From DAOSVX01 sp035379765 (GTDB lineage: Bacteria; Bacillota_I; Bacilli_A; RF39; UBA660), in the NCBI GenBank assembly GCA_035379765.1, contig DAOSVX010000008.1:1-18724 (forward strand): DNA of 18,724 nucleotides, read 5' to 3'. Both the position numbers and the translations under genes were made by a program. Under the pieces are notes generated by a model, which was not told the DNA's origin, did not search any database, and saw only the letters and a list, made by a program, of their open reading frames with translations. Shown one piece after another: positions 7,047 through 14,149 of this stretch (positions are counted from its first letter, which is position 1; every line of letters starts with the position of its first letter).

Positions 7047-8494
7047 TATTGATATAACCTTAATGGGTTTATTGTATAACTACCACTTGCCCAAGGCATT
7101 CCTATCCAGATACCAAAGTGTAAATGAGTCCCTGTAACATATCCAGTCTTACCCATCGCTCCAATAACATCTCCTCTTTTTACTGTTTGACCTATTTCTA
7201 CATATACTTTAGATAAATGACCGTATTCCGAAAAATAACCATTTAAATGATCTATTTCTACTACATTACCACCAGAATTTTGCCAATCATCATAAACAAC
7301 TATACCGTCTTCAATAGCATATATTGGTGATCCGTATGAACTAGCTATATCAATGCCTTTGTGTAATTTTCCCCAACGATAACCGTATGGACTTGTTATT
7401 GTATATGGTGATTGAGTAGGCCATTTCCAAGCTCCATCACCAATTGTTATTGTTCCTGAAGAAGCTCCTTTAACAATAATTTTTGATACTGAAGGTTTTA
7501 TTTCAGTTGAAGAAACAATTTCTACACCTTGAATTTCTCCATTTAAATATTTAACTTTTTGGGTTTCACGATCAACACCATTTTCTCCTTGTTGTTTTAC
7601 ATATCTAGTCCCTGGAGATAAACTAGCACTATATTCTATTTCGGTTTCATAAGCTGATTCTTCATCAACTACAACGTATTTTTCATAAATAAGACTTACA
7701 ACCGGATCAATAAGACCAATATTAACTATTTGCCCTGGAGAAAGCAACTGATTTTCACTAGTAAAAGTTGGATTAGCAATTAGAAATTCTTGTGTATTTA
7801 ACTTATTGTTATAAGCAATAGTTTCCACATCTTCGCCTGATTTTACAACATAAGTTTTTTGTTTTTCAGTTGTTCCAAAAAGTAAATATTGACTTAAATT
7901 ATCCGCATCTACAAATATATTTTCTTCAGCATTAACATATGATTTTTTTATAGTAACAGTTTCGTTAAAGTCCATTGCTTCAATTATTTCTCCGGTGGTT
8001 TCTATTTCTTTTTGAGTATTATTTATAAAGGCCTTATATTCATCTTCAGATATAAAGGCATAGATAAAAGAATTGACCGCTTCTTTGAAAACATCTTCGT
8101 TTAAAACATATATTCTTTTTTCTTCTCCATCAACTGGTTTAATTGTTATTGTATAAGCTATAATAGTAAATGGTCTTTGAGCCTTTATTTCTTCATATAT
8201 TTTTTTTACTTCAGTTATTTTCTCATCATAAGTTATATATTTAGTTATTTCTAACCCATTAGGAGGATAAACTTGATCTATTCCATATTGTTCTTTTATG
8301 TCCTGACCTTCTTTATTTATCAAATCATATAAAGCATCTTTATCTTCTATTAAACCAATTTTTTTACCATCTAAATAAACTTGGTATACTTCTTTAGGTT
8401 CTAAAGTTGTTTCTTTTGTAAAACCTACCATAAATACCAATGACGCAACAAAAATAGTAAATAAAATTGTTATAATAGTATTTTTAAATGACAT
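7046..8494 (-). CDS. Membrane-anchored M23 endopeptidase with LysM and G5 domains
   Basis: The 482 residues read as follows. There is an N-terminal signal anchor (about 6-24) and a non-catalytic extracytoplasmic region (30-205) containing two similar DGK/ED-type segments. A LysM repeat (about 213-260) begins YVVKSGEDVETIAYNNKL, and a G5 domain (about 268-342) contains TRYVKQQGENG and VEIVSS. The M23/LytM domain (about 355-480) has catalytic and zinc residues H378, D382, H426, H457 and H459 intact. It should bind peptidoglycan glycan through LysM and cut peptide cross-links. It sits directly between dnaB (1-base gap) and walJ, and its AAGGAG ribosome site is inside the last dnaB codons. Domain order LysM-G5-M23 is known in Bacillota. 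Whether its activity is tied to WalRK is inference only. Confidence 0.93.
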   Translation of the reverse strand: MSFKNTIITILFTIFVASLVFMVGFTKETTLEPKEVYQVYLDGKKIGLIEDKDALYDLINKEGQDIKEQYGIDQVYPPNGLEITKYITYDEKITEVKKIYEEIKAQRPFTIIAYTITIKPVDGEEKRIYVLNEDVFKEAVNSFIYAFISEDEYKAFINNTQKEIETTGEIIEAMDFNETVTIKKSYVNAEENIFVDADNLSQYLLFGTTEKQKTYVVKSGEDVETIAYNNKLNTQEFLIANPTFTSENQLLSPGQIVNIGLIDPVVSLIYEKYVVVDEESAYETEIEYSASLSPGTRYVKQQGENGVDRETQKVKYLNGEIQGVEIVSSTEIKPSVSKIIVKGASSGTITIGDGAWKWPTQSPYTITSPYGYRWGKLHKGIDIASSYGSPIYAIEDGIVVYDDWQNSGGNVVEIDHLNGYFSEYGHLSKVYVEIGQTVKRGDVIGAMGKTGYVTGTHLHFGIWIGMPWASGSYTINPLRLYQ

Positions 8495-8495
8495 T

Positions 8496-9845
8496 TTATT
8501 CTCCTTCTGGGGTATCCGTTTCCATATAATTTCTAAAATTACTCATATTTCTTTCAAACAATAATTTTATTGTTCCAGTAGCGCCATTACGATGTTTACC
8601 AATAATTAATTCTGTAACAGAATTAGGACTAGTTTCTTGAGTTTTATTATAATAATCATCACGATATAAGAAAGCTACTATATCAGCGTCCTGTTCAATA
8701 GAACCACTTTCTCTTAAATCACTTAGATTAGGTCTTTTATTTTCTCTTAATTCTGGACTCCTTGATAACTGAGCTAAAGCAATAATAGGAATATGTAATT
8801 CCATGGCCAAAGTTTTTAAAGCTCGAGAAATTTCTGATACTTCTTGCTGTCTTTGACCGGCATATCTAGCACTACCAGCAATTAGTTGTAAGTAGTCAAT
8901 TATAACCAAAGAAAGTCCATCTTCAGAATTAGCTAACCTACGACATTTAGCTCTTATTTCTGATACTGTCATGCCTGAAGCATCTTCAATATAAAGTTTA
9001 GCATCAGCAAGCTCACTTATAGCTTCATTTACTCTTTTCCAATCATTATGTTCTAGCCTGCCGGTACGAAGTTTATTCATATCTATTCCGCCAACTGCCC
9101 CAATCATTCTGGTAACTAATTGTTCAGCACCCATTTCTAAACTGAAAATAGCTACTGCTTTATCGTTGTTCAAAGCTACATTAGTGGCTAAATTTAACCC
9201 TAATGCTGTTTTACCCATTGAAGGTCTTCCAGCTAGAATAATTAAATCATGAGGTTGAAGCCCACTAGTTACTTTATCTAAACTATAAAATCCGGTAGCA
9301 AGTCCAGTAACATCGCTTTTATTTTTAGCAAGTCTTTCTAAATTGTCTTGAGTTTTTCTTAAAACTTCACTAATTTTAACAAATTCACCAGTTCTTCTGT
9401 TTTTTATAACATTAGAGAACTCTTTATCAGCTTTATCAACTATTTCATTAACTGCTTCTTTAGATTCATAAACATCTGTTATGATATCTGTTGAAACATT
9501 TATAATACTTCTTAATAAATATTTATCTTTAATAATATTAATATAATATTCAATATTGCTTGCTGTAGCTACAGAATCAATTATTTCACTTAAATATTCC
9601 ATACCACCAGAAGCTTCTAAAGTTTTTCTTTTAGATAGTTTTTCCTTTAAAGTGGTTATATCAAGAGGTATTCCTTCTTCATATAATTCCTTTATAGCCG
9701 CAAATATTTTTTGATGTTTGTCTAAATAAAACATGTCCCCATTTAATTCTTCGCAAATTTTATCTTTTGCTGGGACAGCCAAAAAAGCTGATCCAAGAAC
9801 AGCCATTTCAGCTTCTAAATTTTGCGGTATTTGACGAGTTGCCAT
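8496..9845 (-). CDS. dnaB: Replicative DNA helicase DnaB (DnaC in Bacillus)
   Basis: This is the hexameric fork helicase, moving 5' to 3' on the lagging strand. In the 449 residues the N-terminal helical domain (about 1-105) opens with PQNLEAEMAVLGS. A linker (about 150-180) follows, then a RecA-like domain with Walker A GRPSMGKT (206-213), catalytic Glu237 (SLEMG), Walker B VIIDYLQ (314-320), Gln359 (LAQLSR) and the arginine-finger region KHRNG (417-421). No intein interrupts the usual insertion sites. Length is normal. AAGGATGTG precedes the ATG. It follows rplI by 12 bases, the conserved rplI-dnaB pairing of Bacillota. Confidence 0.98.
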   Translation of the reverse strand: MATRQIPQNLEAEMAVLGSAFLAVPAKDKICEELNGDMFYLDKHQKIFAAIKELYEEGIPLDITTLKEKLSKRKTLEASGGMEYLSEIIDSVATASNIEYYINIIKDKYLLRSIINVSTDIITDVYESKEAVNEIVDKADKEFSNVIKNRRTGEFVKISEVLRKTQDNLERLAKNKSDVTGLATGFYSLDKVTSGLQPHDLIILAGRPSMGKTALGLNLATNVALNNDKAVAIFSLEMGAEQLVTRMIGAVGGIDMNKLRTGRLEHNDWKRVNEAISELADAKLYIEDASGMTVSEIRAKCRRLANSEDGLSLVIIDYLQLIAGSARYAGQRQQEVSEISRALKTLAMELHIPIIALAQLSRSPELRENKRPNLSDLRESGSIEQDADIVAFLYRDDYYNKTQETSPNSVTELIIGKHRNGATGTIKLLFERNMSNFRNYMETDTPEGE

Positions 9846-9857
9846 AAGTTCACATCC

Positions 9858-10298
9858 TTACTTTTCTACAACCACTTTTAATTCAGCAATAACTCTTTTA
9901 TGAAGATTTATTCTTATATTATATACCCCTAAACTAGTTATGGGAACATTTATTTCTATTTGTTCTTTCTTTATATTATAACCTTTTTCTTTCAAAGCCA
10001 GTAAAATTTGTTTACTAGATATACTACCAAACATTTTATCTTCTTTACCAACCCTAACTTTAAATGTTAATTTTTCTTTTTCTATTGCTTTTTTTAAAAT
10101 CTCTAACTCTTCTACTAACTCAGCTTCATTTATTTTTCTTTTGTTTAAATCTTTAGTTAATTTAGCTAAATTAGCTTCATTAGCTATTACTGCCAAATTA
10201 TTTTTAAATAAATAATTTTTGGCATAACCATCGCTAACATTAATAATCTGATCTTTCTTTCCTTGTTTTAAAACATCTTTCAATAGAATAACTTTCAT
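9858..10298 (-). CDS. rplI: 50S ribosomal protein L9
   Basis: The 146 residues start MKVILLKDVLKQGKKDQIINV and continue with DGYAKNYLFKNNLA (23-36), the L9 signature. The long connecting helix (about 41-75) joins the rRNA-binding N-domain to the C-domain (about 78-146), which ends LHKRVIAELKVVVEK. L9 bridges neighbouring ribosomes and supports reading-frame fidelity. Its ATG overlaps the DHH-gene TGA (ATGA), with a purine-rich GGGGGA ribosome site inside the DHH gene. Length is typical. Confidence 0.97.
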   Translation of the reverse strand: MKVILLKDVLKQGKKDQIINVSDGYAKNYLFKNNLAVIANEANLAKLTKDLNKRKINEAELVEELEILKKAIEKEKLTFKVRVGKEDKMFGSISSKQILLALKEKGYNIKKEQIEINVPITSLGVYNIRINLHKRVIAELKVVVEK

Positions 10299-11251
10299 TT
10301 TAATTCCCCCTTAATCATTTCATAAGCTTCTTTTAAAGTTATGTTTTCGATTTGACAAGCAGCGTTTGTTTTGCTACCGCCACCACCAAATTTTTTCATT
10401 ATTTTTTGAACGTTATAGTCATTCCCTCTGGCACTAATTCCCGCTATTTTTTTACCAATATAACCAATAGCAAAAGAAGCTACTACACCATCAAATAATA
10501 AAAGGGTATCAGATATTATAGCCAGATTCTTTCTTTCGTAAATAGATTCTTGATTACCAACAACTATAGCAAATTTTTTCTTATAAAATTTAGTTTTAAA
10601 AATAATTTTTTGAATTTTAATATAATCAACTAATTTGGTTTTGGAAAAATTATTTGCTGTACTTAAATCCGCTCCACAATGATGTAAATAAGCCGCAGCT
10701 TTATGAGTTTTTTCATTCGTTTTAACACTAAAATTATTACTATCAATATTAATTCCTGTTAACATTACCGTTGCTGTATATTTATTTATACGCATTTTCT
10801 TTTCAATAAATAAATTAGTTAATATTTCACAAGTACTTGAAACTTTAGAATCAATAAAATAATTATCATTAACCGGTTCACCAAAAAGATGATGGTCAAT
10901 ATAAATTATATTAGAAGTTAGATTAACTAATTTTGAAGATTGAGCTCTTTTTGATGAATATGTATCTACAATTATCAAAAGAGTATCTTTTTTAATCTTA
11001 TCTTTATAATCACTATATTTACCAATATTAAATTTGTTATTATTCTCATTTATATATTCTAAGCCCTTTTTTGTTCCTTCTTCTAATTTTGGGTCTTCGA
11101 TAATAATATAACATTTTTTATTGAGTCTTTCACATAATTCACTAATAGCTAAACAGGCCCCAAAAGCATCAAAGTCAATTGCTTTATGCCCCATTACGAA
11201 CACATTTTCACTTTTTTTAATTCTTTTTATTATTTTATTATAGTTAATCAT
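10295..11251 (-). CDS. Stand-alone DHH-DHHA1 phosphodiesterase at the gdpP locus (putative c-di-AMP or oligonucleotide hydrolase)
   Basis: The 318-residue soluble protein has the DHH catalytic residues in order: H22, D26 and D28 (GHKAIDFDAFG), D96 (IVDT), D119-H120-H121 (IDHH) and D170 (INIDS). A DHHA1 domain (about 220-318) carries ISARG (272-276), NVQ (280-282) and a glycine run GGGG (289-292). The Asn-Ala-Ala after that run is kept, but the usual GGGH His appears to be Ser293. Sequence flow (TGINIDSNNFSVKT, AAYLHHCGAD, ASFAIG) follows the GdpP C-terminal half. Its place between rpsR and rplI-dnaB is that of gdpP (yybT) in B. subtilis. GdpP's two membrane helices, PAS and degenerate GGDEF domains are absent. 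NrnA-type nanoRNase or c-di-AMP phosphodiesterase are both possible. The start has AGGTGA five bases upstream. Confidence 0.85.
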   Translation of the reverse strand: MINYNKIIKRIKKSENVFVMGHKAIDFDAFGACLAISELCERLNKKCYIIIEDPKLEEGTKKGLEYINENNNKFNIGKYSDYKDKIKKDTLLIIVDTYSSKRAQSSKLVNLTSNIIYIDHHLFGEPVNDNYFIDSKVSSTCEILTNLFIEKKMRINKYTATVMLTGINIDSNNFSVKTNEKTHKAAAYLHHCGADLSTANNFSKTKLVDYIKIQKIIFKTKFYKKKFAIVVGNQESIYERKNLAIISDTLLLFDGVVASFAIGYIGKKIAGISARGNDYNVQKIMKKFGGGGSKTNAACQIENITLKEAYEMIKGELK

Positions 11252-11271
11252 ATGTTCACCTACTACAGACT

Positions 11272-11300
11272 ATTATAACAAAATAAAGTGATAAAATCAA
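11272..11300 (-). promoter_or_regulatory. SigA-type promoter for the DHH-rplI-dnaB-M23-walJ-rlmH-ung run
   Basis: On the minus strand: TTGATT (11295-11300), 17-base spacer, TATAAT (11272-11277), with an extended TG one base upstream of the -10. It lies between the rpsR terminator and the DHH gene ATG (11251). It is the only clear promoter before the seven tightly packed genes down to ung. Confidence 0.75.
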
Positions 11301-11314
11301 AACTGCCAAACAAT

Positions 11315-11339
11315 AAAAAAACCTTATTTTACATAAGGT
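11315..11339 (-). terminator. Rho-independent terminator of rpsF-ssb-rpsR
   Basis: The minus strand reads ACCTTAT, a 5-base loop, ATAAGGT, then six T. The stem (11321-11327 with 11333-11339) includes the last two codons and the TAA stop (11324-11326) of rpsR, so the terminator is built into the gene end. Confidence 0.8.
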
Positions 11340-11539
11340 ATTAAAGCCATAAATCTGGCTCTTTTTACTTCTCTAGCAATATGTCTTTGATGCTTAGCAC
11401 ATGTTCCTGTTACTCTTCTAGGAATTATTTTCCCTTTTTCATTTATATATTTAGAAACAATCATTGGATCTTTATAATCAACACTTTTGCCTAAGCACAT
11501 TTGACATACTCTTTTTTTCTTACGATAAAATTCTGCCAT
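11324..11539 (-). CDS. rpsR: 30S ribosomal protein S18, zinc-binding (C+) type
   Basis: The 71 residues contain RKKKRVCQMC (6-15), IDYKD-like VDYKD (20-24), IPRRVTGTCAKHQR (39-52) and the C-terminal RARFMALIPYV (60-70). C12, C15, C47 and H50 form the metal-binding set of the C+ variety. S18 pairs with S6 on the 30S platform. AAAGGAGG, 6 bases upstream of the ATG, is among the strongest ribosome sites in the window. It is the last gene of the rpsF-ssb-rpsR operon, ended by a terminator that overlaps its stop. Confidence 0.97.
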   Translation of the reverse strand: MAEFYRKKKRVCQMCLGKSVDYKDPMIVSKYINEKGKIIPRRVTGTCAKHQRHIAREVKRARFMALIPYVK

Positions 11540-11552
11540 TTATATTCCTCCT

Positions 11553-12017
11553 TTAAAATGGTAAGTCATCATCAGATAAAACTACTTCTTCACCAAAATC
11601 TTTAAATGGATCCTCAGTAACATCTGTGGTTTGAATATCTTGATCAGCTGCAGCTGGAATATCAGAATTTTGATCTACACCAAAGTTACTTTGCTTATCA
11701 TTTTTACTACCTAAAAAGGTAACATTATCACAAATAACTTCCGTAACATATCTTTTTGTTCCATCTTGAGCATCATAATTTCTTACCTGCATTCTACCTT
11801 CAACTGCTACTTGAGTTCCTTTTGAACAATATTTAGCAAGATTTTCAGCTTGACGACGCCATGCCACACAATTTATAAAATCTACTTCTTTTTCACCATT
11901 TTGATTAGTGAAATTCCTTTGGACAGCTATACTAAATGCCACATTAGAAACACCACTAGCTAGGGTTTTTAATTCTGGATCTTTAGTTAATCTACCAATT
12001 AAAATTACTTTATTCAT
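11553..12017 (-). CDS. ssb: Single-stranded DNA-binding protein
   Basis: The 154 residues consist of an OB fold (about 1-104), a low-complexity linker (105-143) and an acidic tip DDDLPF (149-154). The fold begins MNKVILIGRLTKDPEL and includes NCVAWRRQAENLAKYCSKG (49-67), with W53 as stacking aromatic. The tip recruits replication and repair partners. SSB coats single strands at the fork opened by DnaB, encoded nearby. It lies between rpsF (3-base gap) and rpsR (13-base gap), the classical arrangement, with GAGGAG upstream. Length and layout fit the SsbA housekeeping type, not the shorter competence type. Confidence 0.97.
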   Translation of the reverse strand: MNKVILIGRLTKDPELKTLASGVSNVAFSIAVQRNFTNQNGEKEVDFINCVAWRRQAENLAKYCSKGTQVAVEGRMQVRNYDAQDGTKRYVTEVICDNVTFLGSKNDKQSNFGVDQNSDIPAAADQDIQTTDVTEDPFKDFGEEVVLSDDDLPF

Positions 12018-12020
12018 TTT

Positions 12021-12302
12021 TTACTCCTCATTCAAGTTAATAATTAAGTGTCTTATAACATTTTCATTAATAAGAACTTTATGTCTAAAATTATCTATTT
12101 CCTTTGGGGTAGCTTCAGTAGTTATTAAATAATAATAACCAGTTACTTCCTTTTTAATTGGGTAAGCTAACTTTTTTTGGCCCATATCCTTAAATTCAAG
12201 TTCTTTACTTTTAAAAGTGTTTTTTAATTCTTCAGTTACATTTTTTAAAGTTTCACTTTCTAAACCTGATTTAACGATAAACATGATCTCATATTTATTC
12301 AT
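12021..12302 (-). CDS. rpsF: 30S ribosomal protein S6
   Basis: The 93 residues start MNKYEIMFIVKSGLE, with the ribosomal S6 signature KKLAYPIKKEVTGYYYLI (43-60) and a C-terminal half VIRHLIINLNEE typical of the family. S6 binds S18 and 16S helix 22 on the platform. The AAGGAGGTG ribosome site lies 5 bases before the ATG and can pair with an upstream CU-rich segment in the leader, suggesting feedback control by the S6:S18 complex. The gene heads rpsF-ssb-rpsR. Confidence 0.97.
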   Translation of the reverse strand: MNKYEIMFIVKSGLESETLKNVTEELKNTFKSKELEFKDMGQKKLAYPIKKEVTGYYYLITTEATPKEIDNFRHKVLINENVIRHLIINLNEE

Positions 12303-12307
12303 TATTT

Positions 12308-12361
12308 CACCTCCTTATGGTCTATTCGGCTTCTTAAAAGAAGCAAGGAACTTTTAAGTTC
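12308..12361 (-). promoter_or_regulatory. Probable S6:S18 ribosomal-protein leader of rpsF
   Basis: From the predicted start near 12361, the RNA first offers a GAACT/AGTTC hairpin (12348-12361). It then offers UCCUU (12345-12349), a strong GCUUCUU/AAGAAGC hairpin (12329-12344), an unpaired stretch beginning with CCG (12327-12329) and AAGGA (12312-12316) pairing back to UCCUU. AAGGA is the 5' part of the rpsF ribosome site, so the lower helix would hide it. A helix-bulge-hairpin with a CCG that mimics the S18 site in 16S rRNA is the known S6:S18 leader design. The pairing is seen in the sequence; the function is inferred by homology of design. Confidence 0.6.
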
Positions 12362-12367
12362 GAACGT

Positions 12368-12396
12368 ATTATAACATATATAATTTAGATGTTCAA
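12368..12396 (-). promoter_or_regulatory. SigA-type promoter of rpsF-ssb-rpsR
   Basis: On the minus strand: TTGAAC (12391-12396), 17-base spacer, TATAAT (12368-12373) with extended TG (12375-12376). It begins 8 bases after the ychF stop. The GTTCGAAC palindrome (12358-12365) spans the likely start site. Confidence 0.78.
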
Positions 12397-12403
12397 ATTA
12401 TTT

Positions 12404-13501
12404 TTACACATTAAATCTAAATAAGCAAACGTCTCCATCTTGCATTAAATAATCTTTACCTTCTAATCTTAATTTGCCAGATTCTTTAACTTTTTTTTCA
12501 TCTTTTAATAATTCTAAATCGCTAAAACTCATTACCTCAGCTTTTATAAACCCTCGTTCAAAATCGGTATGAATTATCCCAGCACATTTTTTAGCATTGG
12601 TGCCTTTAATAAAAGTCCATGCTCTAACTTCATCTTTACCAACTGTAAAAAATGTTTCTAATCCTAAAAGTTCATAAGTAGCAAATATTAATTTATCTAA
12701 ACCACTATAAAGCAATCCTAAATCCTCTAAAAATTGTTTTTTATCAATATCATTTAGCTCCGCTAATTCACTTTCTATTTTGGCACATATTACTACTACA
12801 CCAGCTTGTTCTTTAGCGGCATATTCTTTAATTTTAGTTACATAACAATTACCACTATTAATGCTTTCTTCATCAACATTAGCAACATATATAATAGGTT
12901 TTATAGTTAAAAAATTATAGCCTTTTAATAATTCCTTTTCTTCTATAGAATATTCAACTAATCTTAAAGGAATATTTTTTAATAATGAAGCTCTACTTTT
13001 TTCTAGGGCTTTGTATTCTAAAATATCTTGTTTATCTTTAGTAGTTTCTACTTTCTTTTGCAATTTAGAAATCCTATTTTCAATTATTTCTAAATCTGCC
13101 AAAATAAGTTCAACATTGATTATTTCTATATCTCTAACAGGATCAATACTTGATTCTACATGAATTATTTCTTTATTATCAAAAGCTCTTACTACTTCTA
13201 CTATAGCATCTACTTCTCTGATATGAGAAAGAAATTTATTACCTAGTCCTTCCCCTTTAGATGCACCTTTTACTAATCCTGCAATATCAGTAAATTCAAA
13301 AGTTGTAGGTACAACTCTTTCGGGACTATACATGTTTTCTAATACTTCTAATCTAGTATCAGGTACTGTTACTACTCCTATATTGGGATCAATAGTAGCA
13401 AAAGGATAATTAGCAGCTAAAATATTCTTTTTAGTTATAGCATTAAATAAAGTTGACTTTCCTACATTAGGAAGACCTATAATTCCTGCTTTTAATGACA
13501 T
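12404..13501 (-). CDS. ychF: Obg-like ATPase YchF (EngD)
   Basis: YchF is a TRAFAC P-loop protein that prefers ATP over GTP and binds ribosomes; it is tied to stress and translation. The 365 residues have G1 GLPNVGKS (9-16), G2 region NYPFATIDPN (31-40), G3 DIAGLVKGAS (72-81), a coiled-coil insert (about 125-190), the altered G4 NVDE (208-211) that relaxes guanine specificity, and a C-terminal TGS domain (about 281-363) with GKDEVRAWTFIKG and HTDFERGFIKAEV. Length is standard. AGGAGGG, five bases upstream, overlaps the end of the HAD gene, nine bases away. In B. subtilis the same gene (yyaF/engD) also precedes rpsF. Confidence 0.97.
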   Translation of the reverse strand: MSLKAGIIGLPNVGKSTLFNAITKKNILAANYPFATIDPNIGVVTVPDTRLEVLENMYSPERVVPTTFEFTDIAGLVKGASKGEGLGNKFLSHIREVDAIVEVVRAFDNKEIIHVESSIDPVRDIEIINVELILADLEIIENRISKLQKKVETTKDKQDILEYKALEKSRASLLKNIPLRLVEYSIEEKELLKGYNFLTIKPIIYVANVDEESINSGNCYVTKIKEYAAKEQAGVVVICAKIESELAELNDIDKKQFLEDLGLLYSGLDKLIFATYELLGLETFFTVGKDEVRAWTFIKGTNAKKCAGIIHTDFERGFIKAEVMSFSDLELLKDEKKVKESGKLRLEGKDYLMQDGDVCLFRFNV

Positions 13502-13510
13502 AAAACCCTC

Positions 13511-14149
13511 CTATAATATTTCTTTTAGTTCTTTTAAATCTTTTATCTTTTTATATTTATTATCATATTTATTATTTTTGTCAAACAAAATAGCCTGCAT
13601 ACCAAGTTTTTTTGGTTCTAAATAGTCCTTAACAAGATTGTCTCCTATTATAACACATTCGGTTAACTTATATTTACCACAACTTTTAATATACCCTTCT
13701 TTATTAGGCTTTAAAGGGATCTTATCTCCAGCATATATTTCTTTAAAATATTTTAAAATCCCCGCTTTTTTAAGACGTTCGTATTGAACTTTATATATAT
13801 AATTAGTATATATAACTAATTCATATTTTTTACTTAAATATTTAAGGACATCTTTAGCATTATTGTTTAATTTATTACCATAATTTTCAGCATAATAATC
13901 ATTTAAAACATCATATATTTCATATTTAAAATTATAATTATATTCTTTGTTTAAAAAATCAATAAAAGTTTTTTTATCATACATTTCATATTTATTTTCA
14001 TACTTTTTAAAAGATTTAATAATAGCTTTTATTTTTTTAATAGAAAGAATATTTTTATATTTAATTAATATTTTTATTAAAAACACAAACATTTTTTTAT
14101 CAGTAATAAACAAAGTATCATCTAAATCAAATATAATTCTTTTTACCAT
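13511..14149 (-). CDS. HAD-superfamily hydrolase (putative phosphatase, class I cap)
   Basis: From ATG 14149 the protein has 212 residues. It shows all four HAD motifs: I DLDDT (8-12; D8 nucleophile, D10 acid), II T115 (VIYTN), III K147 (LKPNK) and IV GDNLVKDY (169-176; D170, D175). The helical insertion between motifs I and II (about 18-95) marks a C1-capped phosphatase; the substrate cannot be read from sequence. A longer reading from ATG 14200 would add 17 residues, but it lies within the AbgT gene. MVKRIIFDLDDTLF is the natural HAD beginning. Its ATG overlaps the AbgT stop as TAATG, with no good ribosome site, so translation is likely coupled to the transporter. The gene is extremely Lys, Asn and Ile rich, more AT-biased than its neighbours. 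Confidence 0.85.
   Translation of the reverse strand: MVKRIIFDLDDTLFITDKKMFVFLIKILIKYKNILSIKKIKAIIKSFKKYENKYEMYDKKTFIDFLNKEYNYNFKYEIYDVLNDYYAENYGNKLNNNAKDVLKYLSKKYELVIYTNYIYKVQYERLKKAGILKYFKEIYAGDKIPLKPNKEGYIKSCGKYKLTECVIIGDNLVKDYLEPKKLGMQAILFDKNNKYDNKYKKIKDLKELKEIL

Noticed and set aside
7562..7577. parS-like sequence GGTTTCACGATCAACA
   Set aside because: It matches the 16-base parS consensus at about 12 positions by eye, but it loses the central symmetry and lies inside the M23 coding sequence. B. subtilis parS sites tolerate few mismatches. No better site was seen by eye.
12348..12362. SOS (LexA) box before rpsF-ssb: CGAAC...GTTC
   Set aside because: The half-sites are separated by 6 bases, whereas the Bacillus LexA box needs 4. 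It fits better as the first hairpin of the leader or an unrelated operator.
13647..13655. TGTTATAAT inside the HAD gene as an internal promoter
   Set aside because: It encodes part of conserved HAD motif IV, has no clear -35, and chance matches are expected in such AT-rich DNA.
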